Assembly: GCF_001922345.1 (NCBI RefSeq)
Contig: NZ_CP018812.1
Span: forward strand, 744,001-808,000
Origin: Paraburkholderia sp. SOS3
Lineage (GTDB): Bacteria > Pseudomonadota > Gammaproteobacteria > Burkholderiales > Burkholderiaceae
DNA: 64,000 nucleotides
Direction: 5' to 3'
Part shown: in pieces, positions 8,293 to 16,897 of the stretch
Position numbering within the stretch: the first letter of the stretch is position 1
Layout: every line of letters begins with the position of its first letter
The notes under the pieces: generated by a model
The model's database searches: none
What the model saw: the letters and a program-made list of their open reading frames with translations, nothing else
What the model was told of the DNA's origin: nothing
Position numbers and translations under genes: made by a program

Positions 8293-9814
8293 GAATCTCG
8301 GCGACCTGATCGACGCCGCACGCGATCCGCACAAGCTTGCGTTGATCGCGCTCGGGGACCTGGACGAAACGGAGGACGGCTGGCGCGACACGCGCATCAC
8401 GTACGGCGAACTCGACGCGCTGGCCAACGGCGTGGCCCGCGCGTTGGAGCGGCGCGGGTTCGCACGCGGACAGCGCATCGCGATTCTTGCCGCCAATTGC
8501 GCGGAGTACGTGGCGGCCTTGCTCGGCATCATGCGCGCGGGGCTCGTCGCGACGCCCGTCAACTTCAGGTTTCCGCAAGCGTTGTCGACGTTCGTCATAC
8601 GCGACAGCGGCGCGCAACTGGTGTTTTGCGATGCGGCGCGGCTGGCCGATTGCCCGGCTGATCTGCCGACGGTGGTGTTCGATTCGGACGGCGCCGACGG
8701 CTTTGCATCGTTCGTCGATCCCGGCGCCTATGACGCCGTCGTGCCCGAGCCGGGAACGCCCGCGATGTTTCTCTATACGTCAGGGTCCACCGGCAAGCCC
8801 AAAGGCGTGATGCTGTCGCACGACAGTCATCTATGGGTCGCCCGCACGCGTGCCGCCGCGCAACCCCCCGAGGCGCATCGATTCCTCGTTGCGGCGCCGC
8901 TCTATCACATGAATGCGCTGACGCTCGTGCTGATGTCGCTATACGGCCACGGCACAGTGGTGCTGCTGCCGCAGTTCAAGGCACGCGCCTACATCAGGGC
9001 CATCGAACGCTATGGCGTCACGTGGCTGACGTCGGTTCCGCCGATGATCGCGATGATGCTGCGCGAACCAGACCTGCTCGCGCGCACCGATCTCGCGTCG
9101 GTGCGCTTTATCCGGATGGGTTCGGCGCCGGTCGGCGAAAGCCTGCTCGCGCAGATCGCCGAGGTGTTCCCCAATGCGAAAGTGACGAACGTGTATGGGA
9201 CGACCGAAGGCGGGCCGATCGTATTCGGTCCGCATCCGGATGGCCTCGAGCCGCCGCCGCTGTCGGTGGGCTACCCGCACCCCGAAGTGCGGGTCAAGCT
9301 GCTCGAAGCGCCTGCACATGACGCGGCGACTGGCGTGCTGGCGGTCAAAAGCCCGGCGGTAATGCTTGGCTATCACAACCGCAAAGACTTGCCGGTCCCG
9401 CTGACCGACGACGGTTTCTATATCACCGGCGACGTATTTCATCGCGACGAGCAGGGCTTTTTCACATTCGTCGGCCGCGCCGACGACATGTTCGTTTCGG
9501 GCGGCGAGAACATTTTTCCCGGCGAAGTCGAACGCATGCTCGAAACGCACCCCGATATCGCGCAAGCCTGCGTCGTGCCGGTGGACGACGACATCAAGGG
9601 CACCAAACCCGTTGCATTCGTTGTGCGCCGCGCGGGCGTCGCGCTGACGGAGGACGACGTGAAGCGATACGCACTTGCACACGCGCCTGCCTATCAGCAT
9701 CCGCGCCGGGTCTGGTTTGTCGACGCGCTGCCGCTTGCGTCGACCAACAAGATCGATCGCGCGGTATTGAAACACACTGCACACGCGGAACTGTCCGCAA
9801 GCGGAGCCGCCTGA
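8279..9814 (+). CDS. AMP-forming acyl/aryl-CoA synthetase
   Basis: A 511-residue member of the ANL superfamily that activates a carboxylic acid to its CoA thioester through an acyl-AMP. Visible motifs are the P-loop YTSGSTGKPKGVMLSH (about 166-181), YGTTEGG near 307, TGDVFHRDEQGFFTFVGRAD, the hinge, and the C-terminal lysine in STNKIDR. There is no phosphopantetheine domain. It overlaps the glyoxalase-like gene and precedes the UbiD gene by 43 bp. The probable substrate is the aromatic or heteroaromatic acid imported by the ABC system; the sequence alone does not decide among benzoate-, furoate- or fatty-acid-like substrates. Confidence 0.9.
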   Translation: MHTPENLGDLIDAARDPHKLALIALGDLDETEDGWRDTRITYGELDALANGVARALERRGFARGQRIAILAANCAEYVAALLGIMRAGLVATPVNFRFPQALSTFVIRDSGAQLVFCDAARLADCPADLPTVVFDSDGADGFASFVDPGAYDAVVPEPGTPAMFLYTSGSTGKPKGVMLSHDSHLWVARTRAAAQPPEAHRFLVAAPLYHMNALTLVLMSLYGHGTVVLLPQFKARAYIRAIERYGVTWLTSVPPMIAMMLREPDLLARTDLASVRFIRMGSAPVGESLLAQIAEVFPNAKVTNVYGTTEGGPIVFGPHPDGLEPPPLSVGYPHPEVRVKLLEAPAHDAATGVLAVKSPAVMLGYHNRKDLPVPLTDDGFYITGDVFHRDEQGFFTFVGRADDMFVSGGENIFPGEVERMLETHPDIAQACVVPVDDDIKGTKPVAFVVRRAGVALTEDDVKRYALAHAPAYQHPRRVWFVDALPLASTNKIDRAVLKHTAHAELSASGAA

Positions 9815-9857
9815 TGACCAAACGGAATTCCGCACTCACCCCATCGAGGAGACCGGC

Positions 9858-11453
9858 ATGAAAGAGAATTTTCGCGCGTTTCTGGAGCGGCTCAGGGCCG
9901 GCCAGGAACTCATCGATATCCGCCAGCCCGTCGATATCCGGCACGTTGGCACACTCGTCGACCAGAGCGACAAGGCGCTGCTGTTCCATAACGTGATCGG
10001 TTACGACATGCCGCTGCTGTCGGGCATCATCCGCACGCAGAAGCGCGCGATGATGGCGATGGGCTGCGACAACTACTTCGAAATCGAGAAGATGCTGCAG
10101 CGTGGCATCCAGAATCCGATCGCGCCAGTCTATGTCGATACGTCCGCGACGAAGGAGGTCATTCTCAAAGGCGACGACGTCGATCTGTTTCGCCTGCCCG
10201 TTCCGATGTCGTCGATCTACGACGGCGGCCCGATGATCACCGCAGGCATCGTGATTTCACGCGACCCCGAATACGGCCTGAACAGCGGTATCTATCGCTT
10301 CATGGTGAAGGAGAAGGCGCTGACCGGCATCGACATCGTGACGCCGAATAATATGCGCATGTTCGCGCAGCGCGCATACGAGCAGGGCAAGCCCTGTCCG
10401 ATTTCGATTTCGATCGGCAACCACCCGATGGAGATCATGGGAGCGGGCTATCGTGCGCCGATCGGCGTCGACGAAATGGCGATCGCGGGCGGCATTCGCG
10501 GCACGCCGGTCGAACTCGCACCGTGCGAGACCGTCGATCTGCCTTATATCGCGGACTCCGAAGTGGTGATCGAGGCGGAAATCCTGCCGACCGGATGGAC
10601 GCAGCCCGAAGGCCGATTCGGCGAATTCACCGCGTTGATGGGCGGCTTGCACTGGAACCCGAATGTGCGCATCAAGGCGATTCTGCATCGGCGCGACGCG
10701 ATGTATTACTCGCTGCATATGCCGTGGGAGAACACGTGGCTTGCCGCGCCGACGCGTTATCAGGCGATTCGCAGCGCATTGCGCACGGCGGGCGTGCAGG
10801 TCAAGGACATCAACGTCACGCTCGGCGGCCGCGCGTTCTGGCACGCGGTGATCTCGATCCGCAAGCAGGCAGGCGAGGGCAAGAATGCGCTGCTCGCGGC
10901 ACTATCGGTGATGGACCTCAAGCATGTGGTGGTAGTCGACGACGACATCGACGTATTCAACGGCGAGGAGGTTGAATGGGCCATCGCCACGCGCGTACAG
11001 GGCGACCGCGATCTGATCGTGATTCCGGGCGCGCGTGCGAAGCCGCTCGATCCGAGCTTGCCGGTGATGCCGCCCGGACAGGTGCCGACCGGCGCGAAAG
11101 TCGGCATCGACGCGACGATTTCCGAAGGCATTCCGCATGAACGCTACGAGCGCATTTCGTATGCCTACGCGGATACCGCGAAAATCGCCGATTACGTCGC
11201 GGGCAAAGCCGACGAGGGCGTCGTGTCCGGGCCGGGCAAAGTGGAAGACGCGGCACGCGATGCGCTCGCTGCGATCGGCGAAACGCCGCTTTACTACACC
11301 GCGCTTGCCGAACGTCTGTCCGGCTACGACTTCCAGACGCTGGCGCGTGCGCTGGGTCTGTTGCACGAGCGCGGGCAGATCTGGAAAACCGCGGAAGGCA
11401 AGCTATGCATCCGCGGTTCGCGGTTCGACGCGGTGCCGCCCGCTTCGCGGTGA
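9858..11453 (+). CDS. UbiD family prenyl-FMN-dependent (de)carboxylase
   Basis: A 531-residue member of the UbiD family, which uses prenylated FMN to decarboxylate (or carboxylate) aromatic, heteroaromatic or alpha,beta-unsaturated acids. Family blocks seen are DNYFEIEKMLQRG, MVKEKALTGIDI (prFMN region), SIGNHP and PEGRFGEFTALMGG, which carries the conserved Glu residues. The C-terminus is longer than in vanillate decarboxylases, with an extra region of about 60 residues. A UbiX homologue that makes the cofactor is encoded at 12589. Known relatives act on phthaloyl-CoA, furandicarboxylate, protocatechuate and vanillate. The adjacent CoA ligase allows an aryl-CoA substrate, but this is not proven. 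Confidence 0.92.
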   Translation: MKENFRAFLERLRAGQELIDIRQPVDIRHVGTLVDQSDKALLFHNVIGYDMPLLSGIIRTQKRAMMAMGCDNYFEIEKMLQRGIQNPIAPVYVDTSATKEVILKGDDVDLFRLPVPMSSIYDGGPMITAGIVISRDPEYGLNSGIYRFMVKEKALTGIDIVTPNNMRMFAQRAYEQGKPCPISISIGNHPMEIMGAGYRAPIGVDEMAIAGGIRGTPVELAPCETVDLPYIADSEVVIEAEILPTGWTQPEGRFGEFTALMGGLHWNPNVRIKAILHRRDAMYYSLHMPWENTWLAAPTRYQAIRSALRTAGVQVKDINVTLGGRAFWHAVISIRKQAGEGKNALLAALSVMDLKHVVVVDDDIDVFNGEEVEWAIATRVQGDRDLIVIPGARAKPLDPSLPVMPPGQVPTGAKVGIDATISEGIPHERYERISYAYADTAKIADYVAGKADEGVVSGPGKVEDAARDALAAIGETPLYYTALAERLSGYDFQTLARALGLLHERGQIWKTAEGKLCIRGSRFDAVPPASR

Positions 11454-11484
11454 GGCACGGCGACCGGCCCTCCACCTTCAACCT

Positions 11485-11520
11485 GGGCTGCGTCGCCGCG
11501 ACGAGGCGGCGGCGCAGCCC
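11485..11520 (+). promoter_or_regulatory. Strong intercistronic hairpin before the binding-protein gene
   Basis: The 15-nt arms GGGCTGCGTCGCCGC and GCGGCGGCGCAGCCC pair with a single G-U wobble around a 6-nt loop (GACGAG). It lies in the 84-bp gap between the UbiD and binding-protein genes and has no U-run, so it is not a classic terminator. Similar hairpins in transport operons stabilise or partly terminate mRNA so that the binding protein is made in excess; that role is inferred here. Confidence 0.6.
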
Positions 11521-11537
11521 TTCCAGGAAGAGCTGAC

Positions 11538-12554
11538 ATGACGCAATTTCTCCAGCGCGCGACGCGACTGCTATTTGCCGCCGCGTTCTGCCTCGCTTCA
11601 ATTGCAACCCAGGCCGCACACGCCGCACCGTTGCGGATCGGCTACTGGACGAGCGGCGTGAGCCTCGGCCTCGGCGCGGTGCTCGAAACCGGCGATTTCC
11701 TGAAGAAAGCCGGCATCGACGACGCGCGCTTCGTGCACTTCGCCGAAATCAACGCGCCGGCAAGCGGGCTCGCGGCGAACGTGATCGACATCAGTTTCAG
11801 CGTGCCGGCCACGAGCGCATTCAGTATCGCGGCGACGGGCGTGCCGGTCAAAATCTTCGGCGCGACGGCGCCGGCGGACGTGACTTTCGTTGCGCCCGCA
11901 ACGTCTTCCGTTACGTCGCTGGCCGGTTTGCGCGGCAAGAAGGTCGGCATGTCTCCGGCGGGCAGTTCGGTCGCGCTGATGACCGCGGCGGTGCTCCGCG
12001 CGAACTACGGCTTCACGCCGGCGGATTACGCCCTCGTGCCCGGCAACGAAGCACGGCTGGCACAATTTCTGATGCAGCAGCAAGTGGATGCGGCTGCGCT
12101 GCGTTCGGTCACCGTTGCTCAGCTCACCGAAGTCAAAACGAAACGGCTCGGCACGCTTGCCGACGAGTGGCGCAAGCTCACGCATTCGGACGCGATGCCG
12201 TACCTCGGCGTCGGCGCCGCGCGCAGCGAACTGATTCAACGCGATCCGCAAACGGTGGCGAAATTCATCGTCGCGGTTCATAACGCGATCGCGTGGGGCA
12301 ATGCGCACCCCGATCAGGTCGCCGCGATTCTGCAGAAGGTGGCGAATCTGCCGGCCGACGATGCACGCATCTATGCCGCACATTGGGCCGAACTCAACAC
12401 GATTTCGTTCGAGCCGACCGATATCGAAACGCTCAAGCGCGAACACGAGATCTTCGCGGCAAGCGGCACGATCAAGGGAACGCTGCCGGCGGACGTGTTC
12501 GTGACCGAGCCGTATCAGATGGCGAAGAAGATCATCGCCGCGCAAAAGCCGTGA
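11538..12554 (+). CDS. ABC transporter substrate-binding protein, NMT1/SsuA type (paralogue 1)
   Basis: A 338-residue periplasmic binding protein. The signal peptide covers roughly residues 1-29 (core LLFAAAFCLASIAT, cleavage after AHA). The mature protein begins APLRIGYWTSG and continues with the NMT1/THI5-like fold, including LRGKKVGMSPAGS and the family block QADE-like DEWRKLTHSD. It is strongly similar to the protein at 14141, which shares IGYWTSG/VGYWTSG, GKKVGMSP/GKKIGMSP and GTLADEW/GTLSDQW. It probably feeds the ATPase and permease at 4226-5828. The ligand is presumably the cluster's carboxylic acid substrate. Confidence 0.88.
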   Translation: MTQFLQRATRLLFAAAFCLASIATQAAHAAPLRIGYWTSGVSLGLGAVLETGDFLKKAGIDDARFVHFAEINAPASGLAANVIDISFSVPATSAFSIAATGVPVKIFGATAPADVTFVAPATSSVTSLAGLRGKKVGMSPAGSSVALMTAAVLRANYGFTPADYALVPGNEARLAQFLMQQQVDAAALRSVTVAQLTEVKTKRLGTLADEWRKLTHSDAMPYLGVGAARSELIQRDPQTVAKFIVAVHNAIAWGNAHPDQVAAILQKVANLPADDARIYAAHWAELNTISFEPTDIETLKREHEIFAASGTIKGTLPADVFVTEPYQMAKKIIAAQKP

Positions 12555-12588
12555 GCGCCCCGTATCGATCGAAGACGCGAGACCCGTC

Positions 12589-13185
12589 ATGGATATGAAC
12601 TCACTACCGTTAGGTACCCGCCGGCGCATCGTCGTCGGCATCAGCGGCGCGTCTGGTGCGGTCTATGGCGTGAGGCTGCTGCAACTGTTGCGCGAGCTCG
12701 ACGTCGAGACGCACCTCGTCGTCAGCCGTTCGGCGCAGGTGACGATGGCGCAGGAGATGGACATCCAGCTCGCGGACGTGAAAGCGCTCGCCGACGTCCA
12801 TTACCCGAACGCCGATATTGGCGCGGCGATTTCGAGCGGTTCGTTTCGCGTCGACGGGATGATCGTTGCACCCTGCTCGATCAAAACGCTGTCGGAGATC
12901 GCGACCGGCTGCACGAGCTCGCTGCTCTCGCGCGCGGCCGACGTGATGTTGAAGGAGCGCAGACGGCTTGTGCTGATGGTGCGTGAAACGCCGTTACATG
13001 CCGGACATATCCGCAGTCTTGCGGCAGTGACGGAGGCGGGGGCGATCGTTTATCCGCCGGTGCCCGCGTTTTATGCGCGGCCGGCGTCGATCGAAGAGAT
13101 GATCGACCACACGCTTGGCCGGGTACTCGATCTATTCGGCATCGATGCGCGGACAGTGCGCCGGTGGCAGGGCGCCGTCGGTTGA
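12589..13185 (+). CDS. UbiX family flavin prenyltransferase
   Basis: A 198-residue flavin prenyltransferase that makes prenyl-FMN from FMN and dimethylallyl phosphate for the UbiD enzyme encoded at 9858. Visible are the FMN-binding start VVGISGASGAVYGVRLL, the SGSF segment, IVAPCSIKTLSEIATG and the RETPLHAGH motif involved in phosphate binding. The length is normal for the family. It lies 34 bp after a binding-protein gene in the same direction. It is probably a cluster-dedicated paralogue rather than the ubiquinone-pathway ubiX, since it sits with catabolic genes. Confidence 0.93.
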   Translation: MDMNSLPLGTRRRIVVGISGASGAVYGVRLLQLLRELDVETHLVVSRSAQVTMAQEMDIQLADVKALADVHYPNADIGAAISSGSFRVDGMIVAPCSIKTLSEIATGCTSSLLSRAADVMLKERRRLVLMVRETPLHAGHIRSLAAVTEAGAIVYPPVPAFYARPASIEEMIDHTLGRVLDLFGIDARTVRRWQGAVG

Positions 13186-13207
13186 ATTAAAGATATTTTG
13201 ACCGCTA

Positions 13208-13265
13208 TTTACTCCGAAATTTGCCTCTCCTAGAATGGGTTTCAGAAAGGCTGTGAGGTGCTCAC
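13208..13265 (+). promoter_or_regulatory. Promoter and operator of the second GntR gene
   Basis: A sigma70-like promoter can be read as TTTACT (13208-13213), a 17-bp spacer and TAGAAT (13231-13236). The 13-bp palindrome GTGAGGTGCTCAC occupies 13253-13265, just downstream of the expected start point, where a bound repressor would block transcription. It resembles the palindrome at 3451-3463. Confidence 0.5.
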
Positions 13266-13319
13266 AAAAGCACGTAAGCCTAACAAGCGAAACATAACGG
13301 GTGAGTGAAGCGAGGTTCT

Positions 13320-14048
13320 ATGCGAGCAAAGATCGTATCAGCGGGTAAGGCGGCCGGCGAGAGCATGCTGCTGGGCGAATCCACGTATATCGCCATCAGG
13401 CAGGCCATTCTGTCCTGCACGTTGCAGCCGGGCAGCATGTTGACCGAAGCGGAGTTGATGGATCGATACGGTGTCGGCAAGTCCACCTGCCGCCTTGCGC
13501 TTGCGCGCCTTACGCACGAGGGCCTCGTGCGTTCGGTGCCGCGCCATGGCTATGTGGTCGTGCCGATCACGTTGAAGGACGTCGAGGAAGTGTTTGCACT
13601 GCGCCTGATCCTCGAACCGGAAGCCGCGCGGCTTGCGGCCGGGCACGTCGATGCGAAAGCGTTGATGCGTATCGACAAGGCGGCGCGCGGCAATACCGCG
13701 TCGAAGAATCACGGTAACCAGATCGGCTTCTTTCTCGACGGCAATCGCGCATTTCATTTGCAGATCGCATCGGCGTCCGGGAACGAGCGTCTGGTACGCA
13801 GTATCTCCGTGCTGTTCGACGAAATGGCGCGTCTCGTCGCACTGGGCTTTAGCGACGAGGACGACAGCCCGGAAATTTCCGGCGATCACCGGCTGCTGGC
13901 CGAAGCGCTCGGCGCCGGCGACGGCAAGACCGCGTCGCGCATCGCACGGCGGCATGTCGAGCGGTTTCGCGACATGACGATGGAGCGCGTATTGCGCAGC
14001 ATGAAGGAGGATTTCGAGCACGCGCCGCTGATGGCAACAGGGAGGTAG
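13320..14048 (+). CDS. GntR family transcriptional regulator, FCD domain (paralogue 2)
   Basis: A 242-residue paralogue of the regulator at 3483. The winged helix (LTEAELMDRYGVGKSTCRL, PRHGYVVVPITLKD) and the FCD domain (DVEEVFALRLILEPEAARL, AFHLQIASASGN) align nearly end to end with it. The ATG at 13320 is favoured because GAGG lies 5 bp upstream; the GTG at 13305 is an alternative. It starts a second segment of the cluster, followed by a second binding protein and the Rieske oxygenase. Two close regulators with matching operators suggest either cross-regulation or response to two related ligands. Confidence 0.92.
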   Translation: MRAKIVSAGKAAGESMLLGESTYIAIRQAILSCTLQPGSMLTEAELMDRYGVGKSTCRLALARLTHEGLVRSVPRHGYVVVPITLKDVEEVFALRLILEPEAARLAAGHVDAKALMRIDKAARGNTASKNHGNQIGFFLDGNRAFHLQIASASGNERLVRSISVLFDEMARLVALGFSDEDDSPEISGDHRLLAEALGAGDGKTASRIARRHVERFRDMTMERVLRSMKEDFEHAPLMATGR

Positions 14049-14140
14049 GCGAGCGGGGCGCAATGTCTCGCAGCCCGATTCGGGTCCTCGATTCGAGGTC
14101 GTTTCACATAGGCCGCACGGCCGCATCCGCGTTCGACACA

Positions 14141-15136
14141 ATGAAGATATCTCGTGTTATTTCGCAGCTTCTGATGATCTGCATTTTCGCGTTCGGCGCC
14201 ATGCGCGGTGCCGTTGCGGCCGAATTGCGCGTCGGCTACTGGACGAGCGGCATCAGCGTTGGTTTCGGCGCGGTGCTCGAAGCACAGAAGTTCTTCGAGA
14301 AGCAGGGCTTGCAGGTGAAGTTCGTGCATTTTCCCGATGTGAACGGGCCCACGACGGCGCTAGCCTCCAATGCGATCGATCTCGCGTTCGGCGCGAGTCT
14401 TGCCGGTGCATTCAGCCTCGCCCAGCAAGGCGTGCCGGTGCGCATCGTCGCGGCCACGCAGCTGGTCGACGCGCAAGTCGTGGTGCTTGCCGATTCGCCG
14501 ATACGCAACTTTAGCGAGCTGCGCGGCAAGAAGATCGGCATGTCGCCGCTCGGCAGCGGGACGACCGGTGTCGGCACCGCGGTGCTCGACGGTAACTACG
14601 GTCTGAAGCTTGCCGATTACCGGCTGATAGCCGGCGACGAGCCTCGTCTTGCGCAGTTTCTGCTGCAAAAGAACGTCGACGCCGCGGTGATACGCCCGAC
14701 GACGGTCGCTCAGGTGTCCGACAGCGCGACCCGGATTCGCGTGCTCGGCACGTTGTCCGATCAGTGGAAGCAGATGACCCGGTCTTCGTCGCCGCCATAC
14801 ATCGGCGTAGCCGTGATGCGCGACGAGTGGCTGAAGAGCAATCCGGCCGACGCGCCGAAGGTGCTCGCCGCCATGCGCGAAGCGGTGCAGTTCGGCGCCG
14901 CGAATCCCGATGCGGTCGTATCGATCCTGAAGAAGGCGGCCAACCTGAACGACAGCGGCGCGCGCTTTTACGGCGACCACTGGAGCACGATGAACACGGT
15001 CTCGCTTGAGCCCGTCGACATCGCCACGCTCAAGCGAACGTTCGACGTGTTCAAGGCGTCGGGTACCTTGAAGGGCGAGTTGCCTGCGGACCTGTTCGAC
15101 CCGAAACCCTATCTTGACGCGGAGAAGATGAAATGA
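14141..15136 (+). CDS. ABC transporter substrate-binding protein, NMT1/SsuA type (paralogue 2)
   Basis: A 331-residue periplasmic binding protein. The signal peptide covers about residues 1-27 (MKISRVISQLLMICIFAFGA, cleavage after AVAA), and the mature start is ELRVGYWTSG. The ATG at 14141 was chosen because it opens the signal peptide; the longer frame back to 14063 adds an implausible N-terminus. It resembles the protein at 11538 throughout. No second permease or ATPase accompanies it, so it may share the transporter at 4226-5828. It overlaps the Rieske alpha gene by 4 bp, so its ligand is probably the oxygenase substrate or a precursor. Confidence 0.88.
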   Translation: MKISRVISQLLMICIFAFGAMRGAVAAELRVGYWTSGISVGFGAVLEAQKFFEKQGLQVKFVHFPDVNGPTTALASNAIDLAFGASLAGAFSLAQQGVPVRIVAATQLVDAQVVVLADSPIRNFSELRGKKIGMSPLGSGTTGVGTAVLDGNYGLKLADYRLIAGDEPRLAQFLLQKNVDAAVIRPTTVAQVSDSATRIRVLGTLSDQWKQMTRSSSPPYIGVAVMRDEWLKSNPADAPKVLAAMREAVQFGAANPDAVVSILKKAANLNDSGARFYGDHWSTMNTVSLEPVDIATLKRTFDVFKASGTLKGELPADLFDPKPYLDAEKMK

Positions 15137-16389
15137 CGACGAGCACCGTCGCTATGCCGGCGAGCAGGATCGTATGGCCTGCGGAAGGCATCACGCGCGT
15201 GCCGCTGCGTGTGTTTTCCGATACGGCCACCTATGAACGCGAGCAGGACGCGGTATTTCGCGGTCCGACATGGAGCTTTCTGTGCCTCGACATCGAGATA
15301 CCGAACCCTGGCGATTACGTGACGACGAAAGTCGGGCATACGTCGGTGATCGTCGTGCGGCATCAGGACGGCGGCATCCGCGCGCTCGTGAACAAATGCG
15401 TGCATAAGGGCTCGGTGCTGTGTTACGAAGCGCAGGGCAACCGCAAGCGCCCGAATTTCGTCTGCCCGTACCACAACTGGGTCTATAACTTCGAAGGCGA
15501 ACTGACGAGCGTCGCCTTCGAAAAGGGCGTGCAAGGCAAGGGCGGCATGCCCGACGATTTCGACAAGACGCAGTTCCGCTTGACCACGTTGCGCGTGGCG
15601 AGCATCCGCGGACTCGTATTCGGTTCGTTTTCGGTTGAAGCGCCGCCGCTCGAAGACTATCTCGGTCCGACGATGGTCGCGCATATCGAGCGCACGCTAT
15701 ACGGCAAACCGAAGATTCTCGGCCGCTACAGCCAGGTCATGCACAACAACTGGAAGCTGTACGTCGAGAATAGCCGCGACAACTATCACCCGAGCCTGCT
15801 GCACGCATTCTTTTCGACGTTCAAGATCAACCGGCTGTCGGCGGAAGGCGGCACGCTGCAAGACGAGGACAGCCGTCATCACATCACGTTTACCAAACGC
15901 TTTACCGACGCCGGCGACGCGGCATACGACTCCGGCATCATCCGTGCGATGCGCGACGACTTCGGGTTGAAAGACCCGTCGTTGATCGACCAGTGGATGG
16001 AGTACCCGGATCAGATCACCAACGCGATCCAGAGCATCTTTCCGGGCTTCGTGCTGCATCAGATCATGAACTCGATCGGCGTGCGCCAGGTGGTGCCGCT
16101 CGGGGTCGACCGTTGCGAATTGATCTGGACCGTGCTCGGTTTCGAGGAAGACACGCCGGAGCAGACGCTGATCCGCCGCAAGCAGAGCAACCTCGTCGGT
16201 CCGGCCGGGTTCGTATCGATGGAGGACGGCACGATCGGCGCGTTCGTCGAGAAGGGGATTCGCGGCGACCTCGACGATGCCGCAGTGATCGAGATGGGCG
16301 GCAAGGGCACCGGGCCGATGGCGACCCGAGCAACGGAGACATCCGTGCGCGGCTTCTGGAAATTTTATCGGGAATTGATGCATGTCTAG
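15133..16389 (+). CDS. Rieske ring-hydroxylating dioxygenase, alpha subunit
   Basis: A 418-residue terminal oxygenase large subunit. The Rieske [2Fe-2S] ligands are Cys89, His91, Cys111 and His114 (CVH, then CPYHNW). The mononuclear iron region is NNWKLYVENSRDNYHPSLLH, with His219 and His224 as ligands and Asp216 as the likely electron bridge. It is encoded together with a beta subunit, which points to an alpha3beta3 ring-hydroxylating enzyme of the benzoate/anthranilate/salicylate-like group. It shares an ATGA overlap with the binding-protein gene. No ferredoxin or reductase gene accompanies it, so electrons must come from proteins encoded elsewhere. Confidence 0.93.
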   Translation: MTTSTVAMPASRIVWPAEGITRVPLRVFSDTATYEREQDAVFRGPTWSFLCLDIEIPNPGDYVTTKVGHTSVIVVRHQDGGIRALVNKCVHKGSVLCYEAQGNRKRPNFVCPYHNWVYNFEGELTSVAFEKGVQGKGGMPDDFDKTQFRLTTLRVASIRGLVFGSFSVEAPPLEDYLGPTMVAHIERTLYGKPKILGRYSQVMHNNWKLYVENSRDNYHPSLLHAFFSTFKINRLSAEGGTLQDEDSRHHITFTKRFTDAGDAAYDSGIIRAMRDDFGLKDPSLIDQWMEYPDQITNAIQSIFPGFVLHQIMNSIGVRQVVPLGVDRCELIWTVLGFEEDTPEQTLIRRKQSNLVGPAGFVSMEDGTIGAFVEKGIRGDLDDAAVIEMGGKGTGPMATRATETSVRGFWKFYRELMHV

Positions 16390-16891
16390 CACGACCACGC
16401 GGTTTCCCGACATCGAAGTCGGCTCGCAGACGATGGCGCGTATCAGCCGCCTGAATGCGCACTATTGCAGCGCGATCGACAATGGCGATCTCGAACGCTG
16501 GCCCACATTCTTCGCCGACGATTGCACGTATCGCATTCTGACCCGCGCCGATTTCGACGCGGGCCGCGATTTCGGCATCTGGTTCTGCAACACGCGCGGC
16601 ATGCTGCTCGATCGCGTCAGCTCGATACAGTCGGTCAACGTGTTCGAGCCGCATGTGTATCGCCATGTGATCGGCCCGACGGAAATCGTCGGCGTCGACG
16701 CGGACGGCACGATTCGTTGCGAGACCAGCTATATGGTCGTGCGCACGGGCTATGAGGGGACGATGGTGGTGTTCAGTGCAGGCCGGTATGTCGACGCGGT
16801 GCGCATGGAAGGCGAGGCCGCGCTGCTGCGGGAACGCACGGTCGTCACCGATTCGTGCCGCTACGACACGCTCGTCGCGTTGCCTTTATAA
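16382..16891 (+). CDS. Rieske ring-hydroxylating dioxygenase, beta subunit
   Basis: A 169-residue small subunit of the NTF2-like ring-hydroxylating beta family (ARISRLNAHYCSAIDNGDLE, WPTFFADDCTYRI, and the C-terminal RERTVVTDSCRYDT). It has no metal site and serves a structural role in alpha3beta3 oxygenases. It overlaps the alpha-subunit gene by 8 bp, so the two are probably translationally coupled. Confidence 0.9.
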   Translation: MSSTTTRFPDIEVGSQTMARISRLNAHYCSAIDNGDLERWPTFFADDCTYRILTRADFDAGRDFGIWFCNTRGMLLDRVSSIQSVNVFEPHVYRHVIGPTEIVGVDADGTIRCETSYMVVRTGYEGTMVVFSAGRYVDAVRMEGEAALLRERTVVTDSCRYDTLVALPL

Positions 16892-16897
16892 CTGGCC

